64,000 nt of DNA from Panaeolus papilionaceus (GCA_015501605.1 JADNRZ010000001.1:1612001-1676000); one strand, 5' to 3'; positions 10,161 through 22,118 are shown, counted from the first letter of the stretch. The notes: a model not told the origin generated them from the letters alone. Numbers and translations: made by a program.

Positions 10161-10171
10161 GGCCCATAACC
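10161..10171 (-). other. primer-binding site, half-tRNA initiator Met type
   Basis: Right after the 5' LTR the element strand reads GGTTATGGGCC. Its complement GGCCCATAACC is the anticodon stem-loop sequence of eukaryotic initiator methionine tRNA. Drosophila copia is known to prime from an internal cut of this tRNA rather than its 3' end, and the same mode is inferred here. Confidence 0.8.
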
Positions 10172-10537
10172 TGTTGAACCTGGTAAATCGTACGCTGTAG
10201 ATAATAAGACGAGACTCAGTCAAGGTATATTCGACTAATTAGTACATGACAATACCTGTAGATAATAAGACGAGACTACAGAGAAATTGTCAGAAAATAG
10301 AATAAGAAAATGAAAGGAATAAAGTGGCTCACCTCAGTCAAGGTATATTCGACTGAGGTGAGTGAGTAAGAATGAGAAGAATATATACTACGCATATGAC
10401 AAAGGTCGTTTGTAGTCTATGAATGTCCGTTGATTAAATAAAGAAGAGTAAAAGGATAGTCAAAGATAAGATAGAACCGGATGTTATACAATCCTTGATC
10501 CGTCGATCCATGATGTCCGTGACCGTCTGTCTCAACA
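10172..10537 (-). repeat. 5' LTR of the copia element (right in window)
   Basis: 366 bp, reading the same as 4943-5308 by eye, with TGTTGA...TCAACA ends. On the minus strand it precedes the primer-binding site and gag-pol, so it should hold the element's promoter. The 12-bp-arm hairpin recurs at 10328-10362. Confidence 0.95.
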
Positions 10538-10542
10538 CACAC
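10538..10542. repeat. target-site duplication, right (CACAC)
   Basis: Exact repeat of 4938-4942, directly after the right LTR. Confidence 0.9.
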
Positions 10543-11257
10543 ATGCTCTTGATTCTTTCTATACTTAACACAAAACTTCGCGAATGCTCCAAGAAACCCA
10601 GGCAGCGACATCAGAGTCTGAAGGTCGCACTTTAAATACCGACCACCAACTCGTTGGCTAATCAATGACTAACAGCTACACATCTTTCAAGCTGGGAAAC
10701 GCGACGCGTTTGGAGATGAAAAGTTCGTATATGAACCGCCATAGTTTCAATATTAAACGAGGTTATGGTTCCTCACTACTCAGTGTGTACGAACGAGATA
10801 CTTGATCTTTTCGGTTTGCGAAATCCGTTTTGGACATAGCTGTTTCGTCGAAGTGGACACAGTGATCATCATGAGCAATCATCATACCCAGCAGAATCAT
10901 CAACGGTTCAAAGTAAATCCGCAAACCTTGTGCGTATTCCCTTGCCGAAGTTCCTTATCTGTACTTACGTGTCCATCCGGCAAGATCGAGGTAGGCGAAT
11001 CGTGTCTTCACGCGAAGTACTTTCAATGAGGATCGCTTACTCAGGACCAGACCATTCGAGGTGCTGTACGATGTATTTATCAGCAGACCCATCGGATGCT
11101 GGAACGGTGGGAATAAGCTTGAGTCAGTCAAACGTACATTAATAAGGGTCGATTCACTTCATTACAAAGAGACGGATTCAAGCCTGTACCCTATAAAACC
11201 ATCAATTGCGCAACCACAATAACCTCGACAATTTTCCCCTCAAAAGTGAATACTATT
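10543..11257. other. intergenic, upstream region of the second aldo-keto reductase
   Basis: About 715 bp between the copia element and the aldo-keto reductase start. Short open frames here show no family features. The only recognisable element is the TATA-like box listed at 11192. Confidence 0.5.
11192..11198 (+). promoter_or_regulatory. TATA box candidate for the aldo-keto reductase
   Basis: TATAAAA lies 60 bases upstream of the ATG at 11258, at a distance compatible with a short 5' leader. Transcription start is not known. Confidence 0.5.
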
Positions 11258-12701
11258 ATGTCCCTACCAACCCACAAGATCGGCAATGACGATGTCACTG
11301 CTATTGGCTTTGGGTTAATGGGTCTCTCAGCATTTTACGGTGCTATAGAGAATGACGAAGAACGGTTCAAGGTCGGTACACATGATATGGAAATTGCTGA
11401 ATCGGGGCCGAAAATGTTTTGTAGGTCCTTGACACTGCAGTAGAGTTGGGTTGCACCAATTGGGACTCTGCTGACATTTACGGCGACAACGAAGATTTAA
11501 TTGGCAAGTGGTAGGCAGGAGGAACTGTGTTTACTTGAACAACCTACATAAGTTCCAATCGACAGGTTCAAGCGAACTGGCAAGCGAAACGAGATATTTC
11601 TCGCCACAAAATTTGGCGTCACACCCCAAGGGCCCAATGGAAAACCAGACTACGTACGCTCGGCCTGCGAAAAGAGCCTCAAGAGACTCGGAATCGACAC
11701 TATCGACCTTTACTATCTTCATGTGCGTATTGTCACAACACGGCTCTGTCGTGAGATGCTGAGATATCTCATACTGTCAACGCGCTGATCAAACAGTTCC
11801 GATTGAGGTACCCATTGTCGTATGCTTGATCGATTTCTCCATACTGACGACGTTGCTTATGGTCAGACAACCGTCTCTGCCATGGCGGAGCTCGTGAAGT
11901 AAGCGTCAAAACTCTATAACGGATACCGTAAACTAATGACGCGACGCAGGCAAGGAAAAGTGCGATACCTTGGATTATCTGAAATATCTGCTGCAACTCT
12001 GCGACGGGCACACGCCGTGCATCCCATTACAGCAGTCCAAGTTGAATATTCCCCTTTCTTTCTAGATATTGAGGATGAAAGAATCGGTTTACTCAAAGCT
12101 TGCCGGGAGCTCGACATTGCGGTCGTAGCGTACTCACCCTTGGGACGTGGGATGTTAACTGGCACATATGTGAGTCAGGGATTGAGAAGTCCTGCAATAA
12201 TCTTGCATCAACTGTCTCACAAAATTATCCAGAAATCCAACGAAGCTATTCCGGCGGATGACTGGAGGAAAACAATTCCACGGTAGGAAGCATCATTCTG
12301 CCATCTCCCCAGGCAACTTACTTTAATTCTCAGATTCAACAATGACAACTTCCCAAATATCCTTAAGCTCGTCGATGATTTCCAAGAGATCGGAAAGAAA
12401 CACAATGCTACTGCTGGTCAAGTAGCTCTTGCGTGGCTTCTGGCACAAGGAAATGATATTGTTCCTATCCCTGGAACCAAAAAAATCAAGGTAGCTATAT
12501 CGCCTAAATTATCGATCAAGTTTACAGACCTTTTATATTTAGTATCTCAAAGAGAATCTCGACGCATTGAAGGTCAAGCTTAGTTCACAGGAAGTGAATG
12601 AGATTAGGAGCTTTGCAGAGAGGGCTAACAAAGACATCACTGGAGATCGTTATCCCACCGCTTCCATGGGCTATGTCTTCGCAGACACTCCGGAGCGCTA
12701 A
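11258..12701 (+). CDS. aldo-keto reductase (one splice acceptor looks broken)
   Basis: Start [19 protein letters not shown]; stop TAA at 12699-12701. Joined exons read as a full NADPH-dependent aldo-keto reductase with the expected active-site residues: Asp and Tyr in DSADIYG, Lys in LATKFG, His in DLYYLH. Other family blocks are [11 protein letters not shown] and VPIPGTKK. It resembles the AKR13/YakC-like group, which reduce aldehydes or pyridoxal-like substrates; the substrate cannot be told. Introns are short and mostly GT...AG. The exception is the intron after LYYLH: its expected acceptor at 11779-11780 reads AA before RADQTVPIE, whereas the pseudogene copy has AG there. No other AG nearby restores frame. 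The gene may be newly damaged, or there may be a sequence error. It is paralogous to 2286-3592. Confidence 0.8.
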
Positions 12702-13027
12702 CACGAAAGTCCTTACTGCATGGCGTCAATAGTAAGGTCGTCTAAATAAATTCAAGTCGGGCCCCTCTATTGGTAATGCCAAAACAAGCGCTTTATAATA
12801 TTTGTTACTTCGAAATCAGGATGTGACACAGATTCAACCATAATAATGCCATGTTATAACGGTAGAAAGTCAGAGGGCAGGGTTAGACCAAAACAAGGCG
12901 CGTGGTAAAGAATTGTCAAAACCATCTGTATCTGTATTTGGCTGGCATCATGTCATCGTTACTCATGCGAAAGCGAACTCAGCCATATGGCAGCTTTTAA
13001 TCTATAATTTTGCATAGCTTCACCACA
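12702..13027. other. intergenic, nothing recognised
   Basis: 326 bp between the aldo-keto reductase stop and the next start. No motif stands out. Confidence 0.45.
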
Positions 13028-14308
13028 ATGCCGCACCAAGACTCCGCAATCTTAAAGAAAGCGCCTAGGAAACAAGCACTGGTGTCACATTTCACTGTTC
13101 ATCAGTTCGTCAACGAACAACAGACACCACTTCATCGTCATGGCGCATTGAGGGATGGTGAAAAGGCCATATGGTCCGCAGTTTCGAATGAAGGAAACTG
13201 GGTCCAAACACAGAATAGAGCCGTCGCAGATAAGCCCGGTAGGTCACTTTTGGACTTGCAGAAGTATTGTGAGGACTTGACGCCATCAATTTCGACACCC
13301 CATTCATAGAGAACACAGGACAAGCCTACTACTATAACCTTCAGCCACCTCCCATATCTTGGACAACTGCCATTCGCACCACGCTAAAGGAATGGGGAGA
13401 GCCTGCATCATTCGATGAGGAATACAGCCTGGATGAATTAGAAGATTTTCAATGCGGAATCGCGACAGTGCCCATATCTGACGATCCCACCATTTCTTCT
13501 CCTACTTCAAACATGGGAATGAAGCGTGGTCTAGATTTGCTGGATTACGAAGGGGGACCAACCGTACCAAGTCCATCTCCCAAACGCCTACGCTCTGGTG
13601 AAACATCGTTATATCACCTTATACCCAAGGTATGCAATTCAATCAGTCTACATTTCGCTCTGTCTTAATCACGCTGGAAAGCCTCATACGCACCCATCCC
13701 CATTCGTTCCTTGTCCCATCGATATGCGGCATTTACCAAAATATTGGAAAGCACAACCATCCTACATATCGCCATATGATTCTGAGCAGTTGTCCTGCCT
13801 TCCTGATACCTCACGCCTATCGTGGATCATTCCTGTCTGCGGAAAGCTCCCCTGGGCAGGTAGTACTCCCGCATCTATCTCCTTTGATACTCAACCATCT
13901 TCGTCAGCGGATGATGGCGACTCGAGACAAACTATACTTTGGACAGCAGATTCTTTGCTGCAGTTCTGGGATCTCCTTCTTACTTTCCAAAAAGGTGGCG
14001 GGTGCGGTTCTTTCGGACTTTCCTTTCACTTTGCTCGAAAGAGAAATGCATGTAAACCCAAAAGAACAAAAGGTTTGACACTCAGGTTACCCCAGGCTCC
14101 TGCTGGTAAAGACTCGCCCCCCTCTCTGGCTACAATCGATTTCATCAAAGTATACCATGACGCCTTTGCCAGACTGCAGCTGCGAGCCCTTTTTGACATT
14201 TTCCCGTACAAAGTAAACGACAAGGGACATACCAGGGAGACGAAAATTCTCGAAGGGGCTCGGCTCGTCCTTTTGGATAATACTGGCCGAGCAGTGCTGA
14301 TACTTTGA
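13028..14308 (+). CDS. orphan protein, three exons, likely nuclear
   Basis: Proposed exons 13028-13238, 13274-13629 and 13682-14308 join in frame to 397 residues starting MPHQDSAILKKAPRKQ. The second intron (52 nt, GT...AG) is convincing. The first (35 nt) is shorter than usual for this genome, so that junction is the weak point. No known domain is recognised. Visible features: an acidic stretch (EEYSLDELEDF), a basic KR-rich piece (SPKRLRSG, preceded by MKRGLDLLDYE), a second basic cluster RKRNACKPKRTKG, and a C-terminal half rich in aromatic and hydrophobic residues that looks folded. The basic clusters could serve nuclear import. It may be a lineage-restricted gene. No function is proposed. 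Confidence 0.55.
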
Positions 14309-14622
14309 AGTGTAATACCAGTCAACAGCAACACCTTACGCTTCCAGGATGTTTAGTTCGGTGCTAATTGACCGCTTTAAGTTGAATGTTGCGATCATGG
14401 ACGCCATATCTTCAAAACAATGTCTGGAAAATGGCTGAAAGAATGAAACGGTTAAATATCACATTGGGTGTCGCGGGGTAAGTAATACACAGGTATCGCA
14501 AGTGAATAGAAATAAGGAATGAAGTCAGTGTGGCGTATATATCCAGCTGAATCCATCAAAAATAGTCTATGTGCAAATAAAGAGGTCGAATGGGAGCGAT
14601 AATTAATCCAGCCATGTTTGCG
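14309..14622. other. convergent 3' spacer
   Basis: 314 bp between two genes that end toward each other; presumably both 3' untranslated regions. No further element seen. Confidence 0.45.
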
Positions 14623-16531
14623 TTAAATGAACCGGGTTCCTGTCATATTTCCAGCTGCATGTCGGTCACGAACCCTTTCAAGTAATTTCCCAAGTTCGTT
14701 ATTGCCCAGGCCATCGCGTCCTGACCCCCAGAAAGAGTCTGCTTCGTCGTCGTAGATCAAAGCACCCTGTGTACTAAGAAGGAGACTGAGAAGGTCAGCA
14801 TGCTGCATGAATTTCAAGTAGACCACATCCTCCATCTGTATGAGGCGAATATAAGCCAAAATAACTGCACAATGTGATCAAAGTACTTACAATGTCCATG
14901 AAGTGGTCATTCCAATCCTCTCGGACAAACAGGTGATATCGGGCCGATAGAGGGTATACCTCGTCTACAGGTCCACATGTTCTAATCATTTCCGAGATTT
15001 CAGGCTTGACAGGGTAGAACTTGAGGGCCTCACAAAGATGAAGAGCGCTCGGGTATCGGCGTTGGTTATAAACGATAGCGTGTGGCGAATGGTTCATAAA
15101 AACAGCATATCTTGGATGATCCTGGTCAAAATGGAGCGCTGGTCGAACACGGGGAGATGGCGGGATGGGTGGCATGACGAGTTGGTCGCCACCACTTACT
15201 GATCTCGAATGGGACATTGGCATAACGGGTCCATGAGGACTAGGATCTGGCATTTGAATGGAAGGACGCCTGCTGTGAGTACTTGGGGCATATTGTGATT
15301 GACTTGGCGGATCAGGTGTGCGAACTCGCTGCACTGAGGGAAGGGGCTGCGACAGTGTAGAAGGTCTTCTGCTCAGCGGGTCCATGTTTGTTTGAACGGG
15401 TTGGTTAGCTGCTGGGGCCGCTGCCTGGCCATTACCCGGAACAAAAACAGGGATGAAATGAACCTTGGGAGGTTCAGGTTCTTTAGGTTTCTCCTTTCGA
15501 CTGAAGGCACGGAACAGGCTCTTCATCGTTTTCTTTCGTTCTATCGCAGGTTGTTGCTGAGCAGCAACAGGACCTCCAGATACGTTAAGCGCGCTTCCAG
15601 CTCTGATTGCAGCCTGTTGTGTCCCATATGTTGCAGTCAGAAGAGCAGTGGTTTGAGGAAGATTGAGAAGTTGCTTGTACGGACTAAGGGCGTATAGGTC
15701 TCGCGGAGGTGCAGGGAGGGGATTGTGCGAATGAGTAAGGGCGGCAACTGGTGGGTCTCTATGAGGCTGTCGAGTTTGTTGCAACACTTCAACGACGTGG
15801 GCCATATCCGATCGAATGGGTGAGCGTTCGCGGGGCGGAGGATGTCTTCGAGGTGGTTCGTCATAATAATCGTCGTCGTCATCTTCATCTTCATCATCGT
15901 CGTTTATAGGGTCAGGTAGTGCAGGAATAAATGGGGTAGATGTCCGCCGTGCTGAACGGCCGTGGTTAGGACTCCGTGAGCCTAAGTTCATGTCAGTCAG
16001 TCAAAGGTTGAGAGAGAAAGAACCCTTACGTGCACGCGGCTGATAAGCCTCTGGTTCTGGCATTGTAGGTGCTTGGGGATTTCGTCTGACGTGCGATTCG
16101 GATCGCCTTCTCTGTGACGCACCTACAAAAACGAGGCCGACGTGGTTCGAGCTTCAAAAATAGAGCGACAGTCACGATTAACACCCACCTTGGCCGGAGT
16201 GGCTTTCACGCCTTGAAGGAGCCTCTGAAGCAAACCCTCCATTGAAATATTCCCTGTCAGAGTTTCTCCGTCTGCTCTTTCTTGATCGTTTCTGTCCGTG
16301 AGTAGGAGGTAGCCAGTTGAGCTGCGGTGGTGGTACAAAGCCTGACTGTGGAAATGCTCCTGGGGGAACTACGCCCTGTGGCTGCTGGTACATGCCAGTT
16401 GGGACTGCATAGGGAGATGGCTGATACCCCGGCGGAAAAAAAGGCTGAGGTTGGGGCATGCCATACGGATACGGAGCATGCTCTGGCTGTTTGTGCTTTT
16501 GAGAGCCTAATCGTGAGTGACCACTACCCAT
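14623..16531 (-). CDS. NADAR-domain protein with N-terminal myristoylation signal
   Basis: Exons (minus) 16189-16531, 16030-16122, 14891-15981 and 14623-14835 join in frame to 579 residues. The start MGSGHSRLG fits the N-myristoylation pattern MGxxxS, suggesting membrane attachment. Residues 10-430 are disordered: Pro/Gln/Tyr-rich, then basic, then a poly-Asp run. Residues about 435-575 are a NADAR domain (YbiA/COG3236 family), with NHSPHAIVYNQRRYPSALH, EALKF, IRTCG, DEVYPLSARYH, VYLKFMQHADL and DSFWGSGRDGLGNNELGK. NADAR proteins are N-glycosidases acting on riboflavin intermediates or on ADP-ribosylated bases. The Glu usual in the first helix (Y-P-x-S-E-H) is Leu here, so activity may differ or be lost. 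Confident in the family, not the reaction. Confidence 0.85.
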
Positions 16532-17970
16532 GGTTCAATCGGTAATGTAGAAGCAAGGTAGATTATTTAGTGCCCTTGTGCTTTCAAAGTGGCTGGTTAA
16601 TGAGATGTAGTAATTTCAGGGCTCCAGAGACCGGGTCGTCCTGTGACAAAGAAGAATAAGTTAATTTTGTGATTAAAGCATTACCTAAAAACCTTTAACT
16701 CACAATTAAGATCGTAATAGATAAAATGAGGTAAAACGAAAATAATACAGATCAAGTAAAAAATGGGACACAACCTGCAAAACAGGGGGGAGTTGAACTC
16801 GACTGTCATTTCCAGAAAAGGAGATTTGCCAAGAACACGTGTTACATGTGCTCTATGCATAATTTGAATACTTAAGCACAGAGTCACAGACAACTACTCC
16901 CCTACAGTAATCATTCCCTGAGTAATCGGCGAGCATAGTATCTGCTTTTGGGTTGCAATGATGTACGCGATGTCACTTTGACGCTGAACCACGCGAGGCC
17001 GAGTCAAGACAACTTACACGCCAGGAGGGAAATCAACACAAATGCTATTATATCAAACAGCAACAACAGATCACAATACCAAATCAACATCACTAAATCC
17101 ACGATACTACGTACGTATTGGGAGACGATATGTAAAATCGTTTTTGTACAACCAGGCGCCCTATATGGCCTCCTGATCAGAAGTCACTATCAACTCGGAG
17201 GATCAATGAAGACCTCGACATTGTAAGTGAACCAATGGACAGAAGAGCCATTGTCATGGACATGGGCGAAGAAGAAAAAAGAGAAGTATGAAATGAAAAA
17301 AGGTACATGCGGGATTCGAAGACAATGAAACACGCTGAAATACTTTAGATCCGGGGGTTGTGGTAGGAAACAGACAAAACGATCCAAGAAGATCAAAGGA
17401 GATTGAAGTGCGAGACTTCCAGAAAGAAAACAAGGAAAGGCACTAAACCAAACGGATACCTAACTATAATCTGGGTGTATATGTTGTATATGGAATAACT
17501 AATAGAGCACATAAAAACGGGGAAAGGAAAAATAATCCAATCGAATGGATCAACGAAGCCCAGCAGCTGCTTGAATACACAAATTAGAGCAGCAAAACGA
17601 GGAAGAAATCGAAGAAAATGAGCGTAGGGACCTCCCACTCTAGTTGTGTGAAGGTAGTAGTGAGGATAGAACAAATTAAGGTAAGGAATAAAGGGAACAG
17701 TAGACATATAAAAATATAGCATATGACTTAGCGAAAGCCGAAAACAGAGCAGACAGAGAGTGTGAGATGGTGACAGTCGACGAGAAGATAGCTCTCCACT
17801 AGTAGGCAATGTGAGTTAAGGTTCAGCGTCCAAATAAAGAAAAGGACTCACAAGAAGAAAAAAGACAAACAAAAAAAAGGTGTCGCATAGGTATAATACA
17901 AAGTCGAAAGAAAAGGGGGGGAGGGAAGGGGAACCAGAGAGATCGAAACGATGGACTGTTGCTCCCATGT
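16532..17970. other. intergenic between two minus-strand genes
   Basis: 1.4 kb holding the promoter side of the NADAR gene and, probably, the 3' untranslated region of the DUF7918 gene nearer 17.9 kb. The open frame at 17393-17809 on the minus strand is hydrophobic and low-complexity and shows no splice-linked partner, so I do not call it. Nothing else found. Confidence 0.45.
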
Positions 17971-19620
17971 TCAGAGCTTGACACGTTTGGCCTGATGCCG
18001 ACTGTTTGAGTCCTGAATGCCGAGTCCTAGACCCAATCCATGGCGATTCTGGTTATAGAGTGGAGGTAGTCGAGACGGCAGAGGTAACATGCGGCGAGCT
18101 CGGAACTTGGCGACCCAATCCTAATTACGGGAAGAACATTTTATGAGTACCAGAGGTGACGATAAGAAAAGAGTAAGAAAGATGGTGGCGTGACGGGCCT
18201 GCTCATGCCCGTCAACAATAAAAGGTGAAAACTTACCCGCGATGCTTCTTCAAACCCTCCATCAGAGTCAGTCGGTGAATCAGGTGGAGGAGGAACGAAG
18301 TCGTGATTACGTCTCGGCCACCTAAACACGGAATTGTCAAAGTCACTATCATCCAAGTCCGCGACGGTTGAAGCCCGGCGCTTCTTGCCAATCAAGACCG
18401 CTGGAACATCGTCCGATGGAGAATCGGGGAGAGGTGACTCGGGTTCCGAATGGTACTCGGACATCCATGGCGGTGTTGTAGGTGGTGTGAGTGGCACAAC
18501 ATTGTGGTAGCGCAAGACGTCTATGAATAAGGTAATTATGGCATGAGCAAGGATGTCTGACAAGATTAAGGCCGATGCCAAAAGTGGATGAAGACGGAGA
18601 AAGAAAGGCCGTTTTACCCGAAAGGTTGACGGCCTGGGTAACAGGTGAAGAAATTGATATACTCACCCAAAGGCCGATACTTGAAGATAAAGGTAGCAAC
18701 TTTGAGGATACTAGTTACCTCGGTGGAACTGAAGGGCGTAGCTGATGACAAAGGGCTACCCTCATCGCGACGATAATAACTGGAGTAACCTCTGTGCAAT
18801 TGGTTTTCCTCACCAACTTGGACGACATGAACATCGAGTGAAATTGTGCCAAGGGTTTTCCAGTCTGCGCCTATGCCTGGTGATAAGGACAAAAGTGACA
18901 AACAATCGAAATCAAAGAGAAAATTCAGGAATTTGGGGTTCAAAGGGAGGTAAAAAAGAGGGTGCGAAAAAAGAGACAAGTGGAAGTCAGCGTCCTAATC
19001 AGGAAGTGGCTTGGGAAAGAGATGACTGACCTGCGGTGTGAGGGAGAGTGGAGAAAGTGAGAGGTAAGCAAGAGGTAGGACTTGTAGCGATGCGGGAGAA
19101 CATTGCTGGGGCGTAAGTCCTAGCACGGATAACTCGGCCACCAAGTTCATAGCCGTCCATCATCGCAAAACCACTCATATCTTGCACAGATGCGGGTGTC
19201 CCGGGGATCGGACACCAGCGGAGAGCAAATGTCTAGATAAGATGCATAAGAAAAAAATATTGAGCACTTGTGTAAACAAGCATGAAGAGTAAAGGCGATG
19301 CAAATTAGTTCATGCGGTCGAAATGAATCAACAGCGGAAGCAAAATGGAACGATCGCGTTACGCGGATCGATCGGTATGGGTGACGACAGTCGCGTCAAT
19401 GACAAGAGGATGTGGGGTTGACTATACTGAACCCATAGTATAGAAGAAACAAGATAACGGGATTAAAGAGAGAGAAAACAATGCTTACCTGACCTGGTTC
19501 GCCACTTATCCAGCAGCTCACCGTTCTATTGACCTCATCGACCTCAACATCGTACTGGTCCAATTCCAACTTGTTGTCCAACGTAACCCAAGCCTCAATA
19601 CCTCCAACGCGTAAAGGCAT
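17971..19620 (-). CDS. DUF7918-domain protein
   Basis: Five exons (minus): 19489-19620, 19031-19232, 18667-18864, 18237-18520 and 17971-18120. All junctions are in frame, giving 321 residues. The N-terminal two thirds match the DUF7918 fold common in mushroom-forming fungi: an opening beta strand GGIEAWVTLD, then SCWISGEPGQ, GGRVIRA, LGTISLDVHVVQV, and the closing FIFKYRPL. The tail is acidic and Pro/Ser-rich with a basic IGKKRRAS and ends in AKRVKL. That ending is close to the known nuclear import signal of c-Myc, so a nuclear role is likely. The family's molecular function is unknown, and it is often found as large paralogous sets in Agaricomycetes. Confidence 0.8.
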
Positions 19621-21807
19621 CTTGTACTATAAATCCCCAAGAAAAAAAGAATAAAGCAAGAAGATAAACAAAAAAAAACCCAAGAACTACTTCCGCACGG
19701 TTGAATGCGAGGGGAGCGTCAGTTCATCCGCTGCACAATGATGAACTTGATGGTCCGTTGAGGGATCGCAGTAAGTTAAAGAATGACGGTGAGTCCCAAG
19801 GTTAATGGGGTAGATTATAAAGAAAGATTATAAGAAAAAGAAGTGGCTTGAGAGAGAGGAATGGTGGGAGAAACTAGTCTGTCCAAGTAATTTGTGACGA
19901 CTTTGTAAGAATTAAAAAGACTATTGACTGGATAAAATTGCGAGATCCTAGTCGAATGTCAGGTTACTCCTTGGATTCTATCGGTTCTAGAAGAGCAACC
20001 GCTAGTAAAAAAAAGAAAATAGGATGGGACTGTCACGCAGGTCGTAGAGAACTGCTGGCCTTGAGAGAGAATCAAGTCCTTCCCAACCAGGGAGATTACC
20101 CACATACTTTATCACGTAAGCATTAAAATCAATCTCCGACTCAATTTCATCTTTTCACTGCCACACTCACCGATTATCCCGTTTCATATGCTTAATTTTA
20201 GTAGGTATCATAATTTGAACCTGCCAACTCGGTATCATAACATTACCGTTCCTTGACTTATCATGCATCCTTTCACGAATGTATTTTGTAGGGTACGTCC
20301 ATTCGAGAGCCTATTCATTAAGCGCTGAATATCGATCAAGTTTGAACCCTGTCATGATTGTTTGACAAGGGCACCTCATTGAGGACTTGATGATATCGAC
20401 CTCGTCAATTGAGCCTATCACGGTCCTGGTAGTTGTTGGGATTCAACAAGCTTTCGACCATTAGTCCACCTAGAGAGCAAACGGATAAAATGCATGACTA
20501 GGACCTATTACCAGTGCACATGCCTAATCCTAGTCATTAGGAACTGTGCGTAACTGTGTACTGCGCACGAAATCAGATGAGAATAGCAGTGGAGCTAAGG
20601 GTGTGCATGCAGTTCAGGGGAACCTCGGGGTTTCTTCTGGGAGGTGCGGAAGAAATTCTGTACTCACTGCCTCTGACGCACATCATAGATCTCACGAAAC
20701 GATACTATGTTTAACAGCTGGAGTCATTTCGCCGCATCAGAGCCCCAGAGATGGGTATTGTCCTAGCGCAAGGTATAGGTTTGAGCGAGTATAATTCGAG
20801 GAACTATGAGCAGCACGAATCCAGAACAAGGGTGGTCGAACCGGACACGAAGCAAGAGATGCACGAGACAAAGAGTACTTGTTGGGCCGTTATATGAACC
20901 AAGCGAGTTTGAGCAAGTTCACGAATGCGTTATAGATAGATACAAGGTGGTCTGACTGCAAAGTCCATTGTTCGATATTTATAAAAGTGGTGCGTGTTTG
21001 GGAGTATTAGTGCCGTAGATCGGAACTCTCGGTCTGTTGAACGAGTGTGTGAAGTGAGATGATGGGAGGAGGCAAACGAGGGGCGAGATGTCCCCGAAGT
21101 AGCAGTTCAGGGAAGATGACTTGTTGATAGTTGGTATGTATGTCGATGGGAAGTCAAGGCAAGTAGATCGGGAAGAAGGTCTGAATATTGTGGTATCGAC
21201 AGCAACGTCGATTAAAAGCAGACAAGCGATGTTATGAACACACGATCATCAATTGTTTATTCGATGCAGTAAGAAGAATGGATGTCGAGTGCAATTCAGT
21301 GACTGCGTTGGTTGTGAGAGTACCATGAGTACCTTATACCGCGAGTGCTAACTGACAGTCTGTATCTAAAGTTAACAACAATTAGTTACGGCATAGTAGA
21401 CAGTCAAGTTACTAATTCGGGTATCTAATGAAACGAGAGCGTGTGATAGGGGCCTGATGGCTAATAATTCAAGTCCATTGTCCTCTCTCCAACAAATCGG
21501 TGTTGACGGCGCAAGTAGTGAAATGTAAAAGTTGGCCCATATATAGACCAGTATTTTAAACGAATGAATCTTGATAATACACTTGAACCGTTCGAATAGC
21601 CAAGTCAGAGTTTGACGCTCGTGTTAATAATAAGATTGGAGGTGAGTCAAATGGTCAGAGCAATTTTTACGGAACAAGGGTGTTGATCGAATCTGAGGTC
21701 AAGATGAGAATGGATGGTAGTCGAGTAATACATACACAGCCACTTTTGACAGGGATTTACGAGATTATAAACTAGATGTCCATTGTTCCCCTTTTTCGTA
21801 TCAAAGG

Positions 21808-21815
21808 TATAAAAA
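21808..21815 (+). promoter_or_regulatory. TATA box candidate for the RRM gene
   Basis: TATAAAAA about 525 bases before the ATG at 22333, followed from 21900 by a long CT-rich stretch typical of fungal transcription start regions and 5' leaders. If used, the transcript would have a leader of roughly 0.4-0.5 kb. Confidence 0.45.
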
Positions 21816-22118
21816 GGATGAGATGGTTCAAACCCAGCTTTGAAATGTTAATGCGCGGGAAGTTTGTTGTTGCGGTGCTGCATACTCCGCAACAAATTTG
21901 AAACTGAACTCTTGTGTTTATTTTCTTTTTTTTTCTGTCATCAACAAGTTCATTCCTCGTTCTCCTCTCCTCTCTCACTCTCTTTCTCTCATCATCATAC
22001 AACCTTACAATACGCTCTCATTTGGTTTGAACGCTCTCGAAGTATATCTTTCGCTATCTTGATTCTTTTATTGCTCTCGTCGATTGTTTTTTCATTTGTT
22101 GGCTCGCTGTATCCTGTT

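Larger units (their letters stand above)
4943..10537 (-). mobile_element. complete Ty1/copia LTR retrotransposon
   Basis: A 5595-bp element transcribed on the minus strand. Its two 366-bp LTRs begin TGTTGA and end TCAACA. It is flanked by a CACAC duplication and has a primer-binding site and a purine tract next to the correct LTRs. Inside lies one uninterrupted gag-pol frame with nucleic-acid-binding knuckle, protease, integrase, reverse transcriptase and RNase H in the copia order (integrase before reverse transcriptase). The two LTRs read the same over their full length by eye. Matching LTRs and an intact frame point to a recent, possibly still active insertion. It sits between two aldo-keto reductase copies. 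Confidence 0.95.

Noticed and set aside
17393..17809. 138-residue hydrophobic minus-strand frame
   Set aside because: Low-complexity text without family features or splice-linked exons, lying in a probable untranslated region.
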